Origin: Bacteroidota bacterium | Lineage (GTDB): Bacteria; Bacteroidota; Bacteroidia; Chitinophagales; LD1 | DNA length: 64,000 nucleotides | Assembly: GCA_947479455.1 (NCBI GenBank) | Contig: CANJZE010000016.1 | Coordinates: 1 to 64,000, forward strand | Direction: 5' to 3' | In this document: one piece after another, positions 1 through 8,307 of the stretch | Position numbering within the stretch: the stretch's first letter is position 1 | How the letters are laid out: every line of letters begins with the position of its first letter | Notes under the pieces: model-generated | The model's database searches: none | The model's input: only the letters and a program-made list of their open reading frames with translations | What the model was told of the DNA's origin: nothing | Position numbers and translations under genes: made by a program

Positions 1-120
1 GCCCGCGCTATTTATCTACCCTCTTTCGGTGGCAGATAAATTGGTTTGGCACCGCGGCAAAGCTAACATCTTTTCAAAAAGTTCTTATCTCTTTACTATT
101 TTGCCGCACAAATTTTCCCA

Positions 121-2208
121 ATGGCAAAGCAGCAGAGCAAACCCCAACCGAAGGCAGAAAAAAAGGTTGAACCGAAAAAAGAATTCATTCTCACCGAACT
201 TATTCCTGAATCGCTGGCGAAAAAAATATTTATAGGAGTTGCTACAATTTTGATGTTGACGATGGCTTTAGTAAGTCATCAATACGGCATTTCGGGCGAT
301 GAAAATTTTCACCGCGTTTATGGACACCACGTGGTAAATTTTTATGCCACACTAGGACAAGACACCACTGCTGCAACAACTAACGGTCCCGATTCGTTGA
401 TGGTTTATTACGGAGGTTTTTATGATGGCACAGCTACTCTCCTATCCAAAGCACTTCCCTCGGTTAACGAATGGAATGTTCGCCACTTCTGGAATTCGAT
501 GTTTGGTTTTTTTGCAATGTTGTGTGCTGCACTTGTAGCTGTTGAAGTTGCCGGTTGGCAAGCGGGTTTAATCACGCTTATTCTAATGGCTTTCTCTCCG
601 CGCTTTTTTGGTGAGAGCATGAACAACCCGAAAGATATTACCATGGCTGCGGGTTATATGGTGTCGTATCTTTTCATTCTTAAATTTTTAAAACAACTTC
701 CTAAACCAACACTTAAAACCGCCATAGGTTTAGGATTGAGTATTGGTATGGCCATGGGGATTCGTATTGGTGGTTTGCTTTTAATTCCTTACACCTTTTT
801 GTTTTATGGTTTAGCCATGCTCAACCTTTATAGCATTGGTGAATTACTCGATTTTTCAAAATTCAAAGTCAATATTCTTCCGAGTTTAAAATTTGTTTTA
901 CTTGCTACAGTGCTTGGTTATTTTGCGAGTTTACTTTTTTGGCCTTATGGTTTGGTGAGCCCGTTGAAACATCCGCTCGAAGCATTGAACGTGGCAGAAA
1001 AATTTCCGGTGCAAATAAAAATTCTGTTTGAGGGCGCGCATATTTCTTCTACCGAAGTTCCATGGCATTATATTCCTAAATGGCTTTTAATCTCTACTCC
1101 ACTCTTCGGTTTAATCGGATTGCTCGCTTCGTTTTTATTGATTCCATATTTGCGAACACAGAAAAAATTATTGCTGCTCGGCTTTTTGTATTTCAGCATT
1201 GTGTTTCCGATTGGTTATGTGATTTATAAAAAGTCGGTTTTGTATGATACCATGCGCCACTTCTTTTTTGTTTATCCAAGCATCATTATTCTTTCAGGAA
1301 TTGCATTTGATTACTTGCTGAAAGTGATGCCCGATAAAAAGAAATACATTTTGGTGGGAGCAATCGTGTTACTGATTGTTAGCCCTGCACGTTTCATGTT
1401 TGCCAATCACCCGAACGAATACGTTTACTTCAACGAATTAGTGGGCGGCATAAAAGGTGCGTATGGAAATTACGAAACCGATTACTACATGAATAGTGTG
1501 AAACAATCTGCCGATTGGTTGAAAGAACACGAAAACCTAAAACGAACTGACGGAAGAAAAACAACGATTTACAGTAACGCCATTGGACCAGTTAATTTTT
1601 ATTTCAAAGAAGATTCTGCAACTACTGCTGTAGGTTATGCAAGTTATCGCCAACGCGGTGAGAAAGATGCGGACTATGAAATTATGTACAACCGTTTTAT
1701 TGACCGCGATTTGTTATTGCATGACTGTTTTCCTCCCGAGCAAAGTGTTTATACGGTGTATGCCGATGGCGTTCCGCTTTCGTGTGTAATTAAAAAAGAT
1801 GACAAGCGCGACTATGCCGCACAGGAATTAATGGGAAAGAATGATTACGCAGGTGCATTGGCTTTGCTTGAACCTTACTCGCAGAAATATCCGAAGAATG
1901 AACTCGTGCTCGCGAACCTTGGCTTGTGTTATTTGAACGTGCAAAAGTTTGATGATGCCGCGCGTGTATTAACTGCGGCACTTAACCTGAGCAGAGAAAA
2001 TACAAATGCAGCTTACTGGTTAGGTCTTGCTTATTTCTACAAACAGGATTTTACAAATGCCGCAGCTATACTTACCGATGTGGTAAAAGCGAATCCGTAT
2101 TTTCCGGGGCCTTACAGTGCTTTGATTGAAAGTTTAAATCGCATTGGCGATAGAAACGGAGCTTCGTATTACACAGGAATTTATCAGCAGTTGGGAGGAG
2201 GTCAATAG
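121..2208 (+). CDS. GT-C family membrane glycosyltransferase with C-terminal TPRs
   Basis: A 695-residue multi-pass inner-membrane protein. A Lys-rich cytoplasmic N-terminus (residues 1-30) leads into a first membrane helix, followed by GISGDENFH. Acidic residues just after helix 1 are typical of GT-C enzymes of the GT39/ArnT type, which use lipid-linked sugars. About ten hydrophobic segments run to about residue 430. The last 130 residues form two to three TPR units, for example around NLGLCYLNVQKFDDAARVL. Family knowledge suggests transfer of a sugar to a protein or lipid on the periplasmic side; donor and acceptor are unknown. The ATG at 121 is the first codon that gives a positively charged N-terminus. 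It resembles the larger TPR membrane protein at 45946-48753 in architecture. Confidence 0.75.
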   Translation: MAKQQSKPQPKAEKKVEPKKEFILTELIPESLAKKIFIGVATILMLTMALVSHQYGISGDENFHRVYGHHVVNFYATLGQDTTAATTNGPDSLMVYYGGFYDGTATLLSKALPSVNEWNVRHFWNSMFGFFAMLCAALVAVEVAGWQAGLITLILMAFSPRFFGESMNNPKDITMAAGYMVSYLFILKFLKQLPKPTLKTAIGLGLSIGMAMGIRIGGLLLIPYTFLFYGLAMLNLYSIGELLDFSKFKVNILPSLKFVLLATVLGYFASLLFWPYGLVSPLKHPLEALNVAEKFPVQIKILFEGAHISSTEVPWHYIPKWLLISTPLFGLIGLLASFLLIPYLRTQKKLLLLGFLYFSIVFPIGYVIYKKSVLYDTMRHFFFVYPSIIILSGIAFDYLLKVMPDKKKYILVGAIVLLIVSPARFMFANHPNEYVYFNELVGGIKGAYGNYETDYYMNSVKQSADWLKEHENLKRTDGRKTTIYSNAIGPVNFYFKEDSATTAVGYASYRQRGEKDADYEIMYNRFIDRDLLLHDCFPPEQSVYTVYADGVPLSCVIKKDDKRDYAAQELMGKNDYAGALALLEPYSQKYPKNELVLANLGLCYLNVQKFDDAARVLTAALNLSRENTNAAYWLGLAYFYKQDFTNAAAILTDVVKANPYFPGPYSALIESLNRIGDRNGASYYTGIYQQLGGGQ

Positions 2209-2220
2209 AAGAGAAAATCT

Positions 2221-2451
2221 TCAGGCAGCTTTCTTCAGTTTAACAACAGAAATTTCGTGCCCTGTTTTAGTTTCATCGTTTACTACTTTTCTTACTTCCT
2301 CAAGAGTATCAGGGTCGAGATAATATGCACCGCATAAATCACAAATTTGTGCAGGCACATCTTTAATAACCAAAGTATTCTCTCCCTGCACAAACGTAAT
2401 AGCAGTTTTTCCGAGCGCAGTGTTTCCGTGTTTACAGGTAACGCATTTCAT
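2221..2451 (-). CDS. YgiT-type zinc-finger protein, antitoxin-like
   Basis: A 76-residue protein with two CxxC pairs, MKCVTC at the start and CDLCG near residue 37, the zinc-binding signature of YgiT/MqsA N-terminal domains. It has no helix-turn-helix domain, so it is the short form that in Bacteroidota is usually paired with a DUF4258 protein. It lies 4 bases downstream of such a gene on the same strand. By analogy with MqsR/MqsA it may neutralise that partner, but the toxin role of DUF4258 is inference. The upstream partner is frameshifted here, so this copy may be an orphan. A related intact pair lies at 27095-27609. Confidence 0.8.
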   Translation of the reverse strand: MKCVTCKHGNTALGKTAITFVQGENTLVIKDVPAQICDLCGAYYLDPDTLEEVRKVVNDETKTGHEISVVKLKKAA

Positions 2452-2455
2452 GTTA

Positions 2456-2759
2456 TTACTTTTTACGTGTTTTAAAATCAGGTTCGAAGTGTTCGCTATC
2501 TACTTCATACAAAGTTACAATTATTGCTGTAAGATTTTCTTTACTCCAGGCCACTACAGCATGCAGCGGACGATTATTCACCAACCTAAATATCAGTTTG
2601 CTTGGGTACGGAAAATCATCAAGGTAATCTTCAATTATTTCTCCCTGTTCAAGCAATTCCATCAACTCCTGTTTGCTGATGTTTCGATACAAACATGCGC
2701 ATAGAGGCATGGTCTTTTATCAGGATATTATTGAAAAAGAAATTGCCTATCAGTTGCAC
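2456..2759 (-). pseudogene. DUF4258 protein, frameshifted
   Basis: The open part (2456-2710) encodes the C-terminal two thirds of a DUF4258 domain: RNISKQELMELLEQGEI, then YPSKLIF, RPLHAVVAW and FEPDFKTRKK. Upstream in another frame I read ILIKDHASMRM, the family's HAxxRM motif. Joining the frames after removing one base in the T3 run (complement of 2691-2693) or nearby restores HASMRM-xx-RNIS, which is exactly the family spacing. The intact paralogue at 27319-27609 has HAIEYMAKRGI at the same place. The upstream frame opens after a stop at 2760-2762 and offers only a GTG at 2759 as start. This is either a decayed toxin-like gene or a sequencing error. The ATG at 2710 gives a protein without the motif. 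Confidence 0.6.
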
Positions 2760-2814
2760 TTAACAAACATACTAAAACATTATTGCTTAGTTGCTAGTCA
2801 ACTAATTTCCCTTT

Positions 2815-4362
2815 TCACTTCTCCTTCACTAATCTGTTCTCATTCCACTTCGTACTCCAGCTATCTTTATCCGAAAATTTTTCGGTGCGCTTGCGAACTG
2901 TTTTGCAAAAATACCAGGTAGCATTTGCGCGCTCGTTGTTGAGGTCAAGTAACATATACCCATGGTCAACTAAATTTTGAAATTGCAAATGAGGATTGGT
3001 AGATTTTCTTTTTAAAATGAGTTCAACAATTTTTGCCAAACCGCGGGGAATACGCTCACCCAAACCATTCGAGGTAACACTTGGCACCACGTATTCTGCC
3101 CCTATTACTCCTTTACCTGTTTTGCGGTCGTACTTATTTTTATTGGTAGGATTCAACACTAAATCAAAAGCCCAAGCCAAATGAATATCACCGGTAACGA
3201 TGATGATGTTCCTGGTGTTGTTAGCATAAAAAGAATCGAACAATTCTTTCCGCTCCTCGGGGTAACCATCCCACGCATCGGCATTAATGCGACTTTTTTT
3301 TGTGAGCTGATGCGCATCTAATTCTGAAAACACCACCTGGTTTGCAATTACTTTCCAACGTGCAACAGAATGCTCTACACCTTGTGTAAGCCACGCGGTT
3401 TGCTTCGCGCCAAGAATAGTTCGAGTAGTGCATTGCAACAATGTATCATAAGGGCCCACTTGTTTGCATCGTTCTTCCACTCGCGTGTCAATCATAAACA
3501 CATCGGCTAAGCTGCCGTAACTAATTTTGCGGATAACACTTTCTTCCGCATTGTCAACAATAGGTATCCATTCAAAATAAACTTTCTTGGCAGTAGCTTT
3601 TCTGGTGTTCCAATCACCTTCGTCTGCTTGCTGATTTTTTGCACCTTCCTTATAAGCATCATTAGCAAATTCGTGATCGTCCCACACGTTAATGAACGGA
3701 TGCAGTCGATGCGCTTCCTGCAAATCTTTATCCAAGCGGTATTGCGCATAACGACTTCGGTAATCCTGCAAATTCAAAATTTCATGTTCAGGAATATGCT
3801 GCCGCACACTCTTATGTTTCTTGTTCTTATTAGCACCATATTCATAAATATAATCGCCCAGGTGAATCACCGCATCAATATCATTTCTGTTTGCAAGCAA
3901 GTGGTATGCATTAAAATATCCGTGTTCGAAATTATTACAGCTAACTACTGCAAAACGAAGCTGATTTGATTTTAGAGGGGCCGTTTTAGTTCTACCTATG
4001 GGAGAAAAAATGTTTCCCGTTTCGAAGCGATAAAAATAAGTGGTAGCAGGCTGCAAATTCTTCACTTGCAATTTTACCGTGTATGCCGAAGAAAAGCTAG
4101 TGCGGAATTCATTGCCGGCCACCACATTTTTCATAGCAGAATCGGTGGCTATTTCCCAATTTACAGCTACGGTTTGGTCGCTATCGTTCAAAACTTTTGT
4201 CCAAATAACAACGCTGTTTTGTTGCGGGTCGCCCGATGCCACACCAAAACAAAATGGTTTTGAAGAAGGGTCAATCAGCTTGTTTATTTCTTTGTCAAAA
4301 AGATCTTGTGCAGTCAGGTTTGCTATAAATCCACTGAACAAAAGGAAAGCAAAAAATTTCAT
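2815..4362 (-). CDS. phoD: PhoD-family alkaline phosphatase / phosphodiesterase
   Basis: A 515-residue exported enzyme. The signal peptide ends near residue 18 (LTAQ). Residues 35-130 match the Fn3-like N-terminal PhoD domain (VASGDPQQNSVVIWTK). The catalytic metallophosphatase follows with HLGDYIYEYG (167-176), NVWDDHEFANDAY, and VTGDIHLAWAFD near 395. These Asp, His and Asn residues bind the metal centre (Fe3+/Ca2+ in the known structure). It hydrolyses phosphomono- or diesters outside the cytoplasmic membrane. No T9SS sorting domain or lipobox is seen, so it is probably periplasmic. It sits between a DUF4249 lipoprotein and the DUF4258/YgiT pair, all on the minus strand; no operon link is evident. 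Confidence 0.88.
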   Translation of the reverse strand: MKFFAFLLFSGFIANLTAQDLFDKEINKLIDPSSKPFCFGVASGDPQQNSVVIWTKVLNDSDQTVAVNWEIATDSAMKNVVAGNEFRTSFSSAYTVKLQVKNLQPATTYFYRFETGNIFSPIGRTKTAPLKSNQLRFAVVSCNNFEHGYFNAYHLLANRNDIDAVIHLGDYIYEYGANKNKKHKSVRQHIPEHEILNLQDYRSRYAQYRLDKDLQEAHRLHPFINVWDDHEFANDAYKEGAKNQQADEGDWNTRKATAKKVYFEWIPIVDNAEESVIRKISYGSLADVFMIDTRVEERCKQVGPYDTLLQCTTRTILGAKQTAWLTQGVEHSVARWKVIANQVVFSELDAHQLTKKSRINADAWDGYPEERKELFDSFYANNTRNIIIVTGDIHLAWAFDLVLNPTNKNKYDRKTGKGVIGAEYVVPSVTSNGLGERIPRGLAKIVELILKRKSTNPHLQFQNLVDHGYMLLDLNNERANATWYFCKTVRKRTEKFSDKDSWSTKWNENRLVKEK

Positions 4363-4436
4363 GCGCGAAAATTTGAACGCAATAATAAACTATGCGTGGA
4401 GTAAACTTGAAAGAAGAAATTACGATTTGCTTGACA

Positions 4437-5468
4437 CTAGTTGCAAACCACACCAAAATGATTCTTGAATCGTAAGCCACGCGAAATATCGCTGCAAGCA
4501 AGCGAATCAATTCCGGCAGGGGAAAGCAAAACGCTATCTACTTGCTTATAGAATCTCGAAGACAAAAGTCCGGTACCATCAGTAATATTAGTGTAAACGG
4601 GTAAAGCTTCGCCCGAAGTAATTCCACCTTGCGCTTGTTGCGAAGCAACAAATTTTGAAAGGTCAATTCCACCGGCAGCAAACATAAAGTTCATTTGCTT
4701 GAACTCGCGTGTAATATCGGGCGACTGTTGCAAGTTGGCAACTAATTTACTCAGCAGAACATCGGCAGTAAAATCTGCTCTTACATTGCTCGAAGAATTT
4801 AAATCGTCAGGAATTTTTGATTTGAAAAAAGGTATATCAATTGAATTTTCGGTAATACCCGAACTAGTGATTTCTCTATAAATGAAACGAATGGTTAAGT
4901 CGTAAATTGCTGCATTAATGGCAGGTTGCCAAGTGAAGGTGGTTGGGTGTGCATTAGACAATGCAAATTTTATACTAGGGTATGGGGTGTTAACTACAAA
5001 ATTATTTACTAAAGCTACGTTACTTCCATCCGTAGTATGAGCAATCATCTTTCCGTCTCGCCAAACTTCTAAACGGTAGGTTTGCGTAGCCTTAATTATA
5101 CCATTGAATGTGTAGAGAATATTTGGTGTATTGGCAAACAAGCCCGTGTCTTTTGGTAAGCCAATCGTGTTGCCGTCAATTTTATGGAGATAAAAAGAAT
5201 CTTTTTTGCTGCCATTTAAAAAACCAATCAGCTTTACGGTAATGGAGTCTGCATAATAAATCGAATCAGTAATGCCGGCAGCCACCGTTGCATCGCCATC
5301 AATCAAAAATGCTTTTTGAACACGAATGTAATGCGCGGTAGAATCTACATTCAACAAACCGTACACCACGGGAATTTCTTTGTAAGGCGCTGTTAAATCA
5401 AAATCTCTTTTGCATCCGGCAAAGCAGGATAACACGACCAGGGCAAGTATAAAATTGTTGCATTTCAT
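4437..5468 (-). CDS. DUF4249-family outer-membrane lipoprotein
   Basis: A 343-residue lipoprotein. The N-terminus has a lipobox ending in FAGC with the lipidated Cys at residue 19. The following segment [18 protein letters not shown] is characteristic of DUF4249 proteins of Bacteroidota. The rest is beta-rich. The molecular function of the family is unknown; members often lie beside TonB-dependent receptors, but no such gene is present here. The ATG at 5468 is supported by a TAnnTTTG promoter box only 8 bases upstream (5477-5484), implying an almost leaderless mRNA. The gene faces away from panB. Confidence 0.75.
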   Translation of the reverse strand: MKCNNFILALVVLSCFAGCKRDFDLTAPYKEIPVVYGLLNVDSTAHYIRVQKAFLIDGDATVAAGITDSIYYADSITVKLIGFLNGSKKDSFYLHKIDGNTIGLPKDTGLFANTPNILYTFNGIIKATQTYRLEVWRDGKMIAHTTDGSNVALVNNFVVNTPYPSIKFALSNAHPTTFTWQPAINAAIYDLTIRFIYREITSSGITENSIDIPFFKSKIPDDLNSSSNVRADFTADVLLSKLVANLQQSPDITREFKQMNFMFAAGGIDLSKFVASQQAQGGITSGEALPVYTNITDGTGLLSSRFYKQVDSVLLSPAGIDSLACSDISRGLRFKNHFGVVCN

Positions 5469-5476
5469 AAGGCGGG

Positions 5477-5484
5477 CAAATGTA
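5477..5484 (-). promoter_or_regulatory. Putative -7 box of the DUF4249 gene
   Basis: On the minus strand this reads TACATTTG, an exact match to the Bacteroidota -7 consensus TAnnTTTG, followed by CCC. No TTG is seen at the expected -33 spacing. The box ends 8 bases before the ATG, so transcription would start at or within a few bases of the start codon. Confidence 0.45.
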
Positions 5485-5564
5485 TCAGAAATCTTCTTTT
5501 GACATTAAATATTTTGCATTACAAAACCTTATGTAGACTTTCGCCCACAATCAAAAATGAGCAC

Positions 5565-6380
5565 ATGTCAGTTCACAAAGAAATTAAACGCATTACCACG
5601 CATACCCTTCAGGATTTTAAAAAAGAAGGAATAAAAATTTCGATGCTCACCAGCTACGATTTTTCAATGGCGCGTATTATCGATAGTGCCGGTATTGATG
5701 TAATTCTGGTTGGCGATTCTGCTTCCAATGTAATGGCAGGTCATGAAACCACTTTGCCTATTACGCTCGACCAAATGATTTATCACGCTTCGTCTGTGGT
5801 GCGCGGTGTAACTCGAGCGTTAGTGGTAGTTGATTTACCTTTTGGTTACTACCAGGGCAACTCGCGTTTGGCACTTGAATCGGCCATTCGTATTATGAAA
5901 GAAGCTGGCGCTCATGCCGTAAAATTAGAAGGTGGTGGAGAAATTCGTGAAAGCGTAGAGCGTATTCTCACAGCCGGAATTCCGGTAATGGGGCACTTAG
6001 GGTTAACGCCACAATCCATTTATAAATTCGGAACTTACACTGTGCGAGCAAAAGAAGAATTGGAAGCAAAAAAATTAATGGAAGATGCATTGCTCCTGCA
6101 AAAAAGTGGATGCTTCGCTATCGTTCTCGAAAAAATTCCTGCCAAACTTGCTACAGCTGTTTCGAAAAAATTATTGATTCCAACCATTGGAATTGGTGCA
6201 GGGGGAGGAACCGATGGTCAAGTGTTGGTATCGCACGACATGCTTGGCATTACTCAAGAATTTAAACCACGGTTTTTGCGCAAATATTTAAATCTGTCAG
6301 AAGAAATTGAAAATGCGGTGAAGCAATATGTAGATGATGTGAAGGGCAAAAACTTTCCGAATAAAGAAGAGCAATATTAA
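5565..6380 (+). CDS. panB: 3-methyl-2-oxobutanoate hydroxymethyltransferase
   Basis: Ketopantoate hydroxymethyltransferase, the first committed step of pantothenate and CoA synthesis: it transfers a hydroxymethyl group from 5,10-methylene-THF to 2-oxoisovalerate. Family landmarks are [29 protein letters not shown] (metal-binding Asp), [19 protein letters not shown], the catalytic Glu in [11 protein letters not shown], and [14 protein letters not shown]. The chosen ATG at 5565 begins [13 protein letters not shown], the usual family start and length (271 aa). An upstream in-frame ATG at 5499 would add 22 residues that look untranslated. It is followed by a strong terminator at 6401-6433. CoaC and CoaB of the same pathway lie 4 kb away on the other strand. 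Confidence 0.95.
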   Translation: MSVHKEIKRITTHTLQDFKKEGIKISMLTSYDFSMARIIDSAGIDVILVGDSASNVMAGHETTLPITLDQMIYHASSVVRGVTRALVVVDLPFGYYQGNSRLALESAIRIMKEAGAHAVKLEGGGEIRESVERILTAGIPVMGHLGLTPQSIYKFGTYTVRAKEELEAKKLMEDALLLQKSGCFAIVLEKIPAKLATAVSKKLLIPTIGIGAGGGTDGQVLVSHDMLGITQEFKPRFLRKYLNLSEEIENAVKQYVDDVKGKNFPNKEEQY

Positions 6381-6400
6381 ACACACAACCTGTAGAAATA

Positions 6401-6433
6401 AAAAAAGGCGAGCAAAATTTGCTCGCCTTTTTT
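6401..6433. terminator. Bidirectional rho-independent terminator
   Basis: A perfect GGCGAGC/GCTCGCC stem, extendable by AAA/TTT, is flanked by six A on the left and six T on the right. It can end transcription of panB from the left and of the peroxidase gene (minus) from the right. Confidence 0.9.
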
Positions 6434-6451
6434 ATTGTAACTAACCAACTA

Positions 6452-7276
6452 TTAATTTACCACTGAACATCGTAATGTTTTTTGCAAACCATCTGCTTGT
6501 ATTTTTACAAAATAAATTCCCGAAGACAAGGAGCTAACATCATAGTTGATGTTTTGATTGCTCTGCGCAGTTCCGTTGTGAACCGAACCTATTAATTCTC
6601 CTGTTGTAGAAAACAATTGAACGTTCAAATTTTTCATCGCTGAATTTTTCACCGTAAAATCAATGGATGTAGACGTAGGGTTTGAAGATTTCATTTCAAT
6701 CAAATCATCTAGGCTCACAGAAGGTGATACGCCCAAAGCTGAAGGTGAAAGTATCCAATCAACAATAACTTGCGCGTTTGGTAGTGTGCTTTGTGTATAA
6801 TGGTTTACCCAATGACCGGCTTCATCAATCAAAAACTTATGAAAATTCCATGATACTGATGCATTAGAAACGGTGTTGAGTGAAAGCTGCGTAAGCCATT
6901 GAAAAACCGGATGTATGGATCCGCCCTTTACATGAACACTTTCTGTTAAAGGGAAAGTAATATTATATGAACCACAAGTATTTATCAATTCAGAATCGGT
7001 ACCTTGTTGGTTAAAATCATCGCTTGGGAATCCAATTATTTCAAACCCGTGTGATTGATACAGATCATAAATTTCTTGTAGTTGAGTAAACTGTGGCGTA
7101 TATCCGCAGTGTGCGGCTACGTTAACCACCATTACTTTCTTGCCATGGTATTGCGAAAGGTCAATGGGCACCCCATCAATTGTCATAGTAGAATAATCGT
7201 GAAAAGTTAAAGGGGCTTGTGCGTTTGCGAAGTGAAGAATTAAACTTATCGAAAAGAGCGTAAATATTTTTTTCAT
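6452..7276 (-). CDS. Secreted glutathione-peroxidase-like protein with T9SS sorting domain
   Basis: A 274-residue protein with a signal peptide (cleavage near NAQ, residue 20), a glutathione-peroxidase fold (about 25-185) and a T9SS type A C-terminal domain (about 200-274). The peroxidatic Cys is at residue 57 in NVAAHCGYTPQF. The WNFHKFLID motif supplies the Trp and Asn of the active site. The usual FPCNQFGxQEP motif is altered to FPSDDFNQQG, so the canonical Cys and Gln there are missing. C-terminal landmarks are VQLFSTTGELIGSV and SSLSSGIYFVKI. It should cross the outer membrane by T9SS and act at the surface or outside the cell, probably as a thioredoxin-type peroxidase; substrate and reductant are unknown. 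Confidence 0.82.
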   Translation of the reverse strand: MKKIFTLFSISLILHFANAQAPLTFHDYSTMTIDGVPIDLSQYHGKKVMVVNVAAHCGYTPQFTQLQEIYDLYQSHGFEIIGFPSDDFNQQGTDSELINTCGSYNITFPLTESVHVKGGSIHPVFQWLTQLSLNTVSNASVSWNFHKFLIDEAGHWVNHYTQSTLPNAQVIVDWILSPSALGVSPSVSLDDLIEMKSSNPTSTSIDFTVKNSAMKNLNVQLFSTTGELIGSVHNGTAQSNQNINYDVSSLSSGIYFVKIQADGLQKTLRCSVVN

Positions 7277-7386
7277 AGCTTTAAATTGTTTCCGTAAAAC
7301 TAAGAATTAGCCGGAAATAATTTTTGTTTCGCTAAAATTCATATTCTGTGTTCCCTTATTTACATTTACTTCAAACAATTTCATTC

Positions 7387-7782
7387 ATGAAAAATTCTTC
7401 AATCATACTTTCGCTTTCGCTTCTTCTATTTGTTTCAAATAATTTGTTAGCTCAACAAAAAGGAGTTACTGCTACTAACAAAGGCGCCAGCGTTTCAAAC
7501 GGCAAAGGCAGTGGTGTGGAAGTAAAAAAGAAAAATGTAGAGGTAAAAAGTAGTAAAGGTGGCGGAGCAGTGGTTAATAACAAAGGCGCAGAAGCTAAAA
7601 ATAAAAATGGTGCCGGTGTAGAGTTGCACAAGCATGATGTTTCGGCTAAAAATAGTCACGGCAATGGAGTGGAAGCCAATAAAAAAGGATTAGAAGTAAA
7701 AGGTAGCAAAGGCGGAATGACTGTAGATAAAAAACATTTACAGATTAAAGGGAAAGGCGTAAATATTAATTTGGGGCATTGA
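7387..7782 (+). CDS. Small exported protein of tandem 17-residue repeats
   Basis: Not a family I recognise. The ATG at 7387 gives 131 residues starting with a good signal peptide (MKNSSIILSLSLLLFVSN, cleavage near LLAQ). The mature part is almost entirely tandem 17-residue units of the form xGVxVxxKxVxVKxxxG, for example SGVEVKKKNVEVKSSKG, AGVELHKHDVSAKNSHG and NGVEANKKGLEVKGSKG. There are five full units and one partial unit. Alternating small or hydrophobic residues with Gly turns suggest a small beta-solenoid; this is inference. The protein is very basic, rich in Lys, Gly and Asn, and has no Cys. It is probably periplasmic or extracellular. The ORF can be opened at 7348, but this removes the signal peptide from the N-terminus. 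Confidence 0.65.
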   Translation: MKNSSIILSLSLLLFVSNNLLAQQKGVTATNKGASVSNGKGSGVEVKKKNVEVKSSKGGGAVVNNKGAEAKNKNGAGVELHKHDVSAKNSHGNGVEANKKGLEVKGSKGGMTVDKKHLQIKGKGVNINLGH

Positions 7783-7812
7783 TCATAAAGGTCACTTGCC
7801 AAACTCTACGTC

Positions 7813-8304
7813 ATGCAAATCGCTTTTCGACCTGCTACGAGTCTCGATATTTCAACTATCAATTTTCTCGCGCAAAAAATTTGGCGCATACACTATTCCA
7901 ACATTATTTCGGCAGAGCAAATAGAATTTATGTTGCTCAATCGTTATTCATCTCGTGCCATTGAAGAAGGCATGAAAAGCGGAGAAAAATATTTTTTAGC
8001 TTTTCGCGAAAGCGAAGCGGTAGCTTACGCCTCGATCGAGCAAAAAAATAATTTCTATTACCTCCACAAATTTTATTTGGATGTTTCTAAACATCGAACC
8101 GGAATTGGGAAACAGTTTTTCCACTATTTGCTTTCGCAAATTGACGCTTCAAAACCTATAAGGCTTCAGGTAAATCGAACTAACTACAAAGCCATCAACT
8201 TCTATTTCAAAGTTGGTTTTGTAATTGAACAAGTTGGCGATTTCGATATTGGAGGCGGCTATTTTATGAATGATTTTGTAATGACCTATCATCACCCGCT
8301 CTAG
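7813..8304 (+). CDS. GNAT-family N-acetyltransferase
   Basis: A 163-residue single-domain acetyltransferase. The acetyl-CoA binding motif A is LDVSKHRTGIGKQFFHYLL (R/QxxGxG/A form), and motif B is NRTNYKAINFYFKVGF. The N-terminal part (IAFRPATSLDISTINFLA) is the standard start of the fold. The substrate cannot be told from sequence; it may be a small amine, an amino acid or a protein N-terminus. It begins 30 bases after the repeat-protein gene and may be transcribed with it. Confidence 0.82.
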   Translation: MQIAFRPATSLDISTINFLAQKIWRIHYSNIISAEQIEFMLLNRYSSRAIEEGMKSGEKYFLAFRESEAVAYASIEQKNNFYYLHKFYLDVSKHRTGIGKQFFHYLLSQIDASKPIRLQVNRTNYKAINFYFKVGFVIEQVGDFDIGGGYFMNDFVMTYHHPL

Positions 8305-8307
8305 GGG

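Noticed and set aside
29-235. ORF of 68 codons overlapping the start of the first gene
   Set aside because: Low-complexity basic peptide in another frame of the glycosyltransferase gene, with no family resemblance. The first 120 bases show nothing else I can support.
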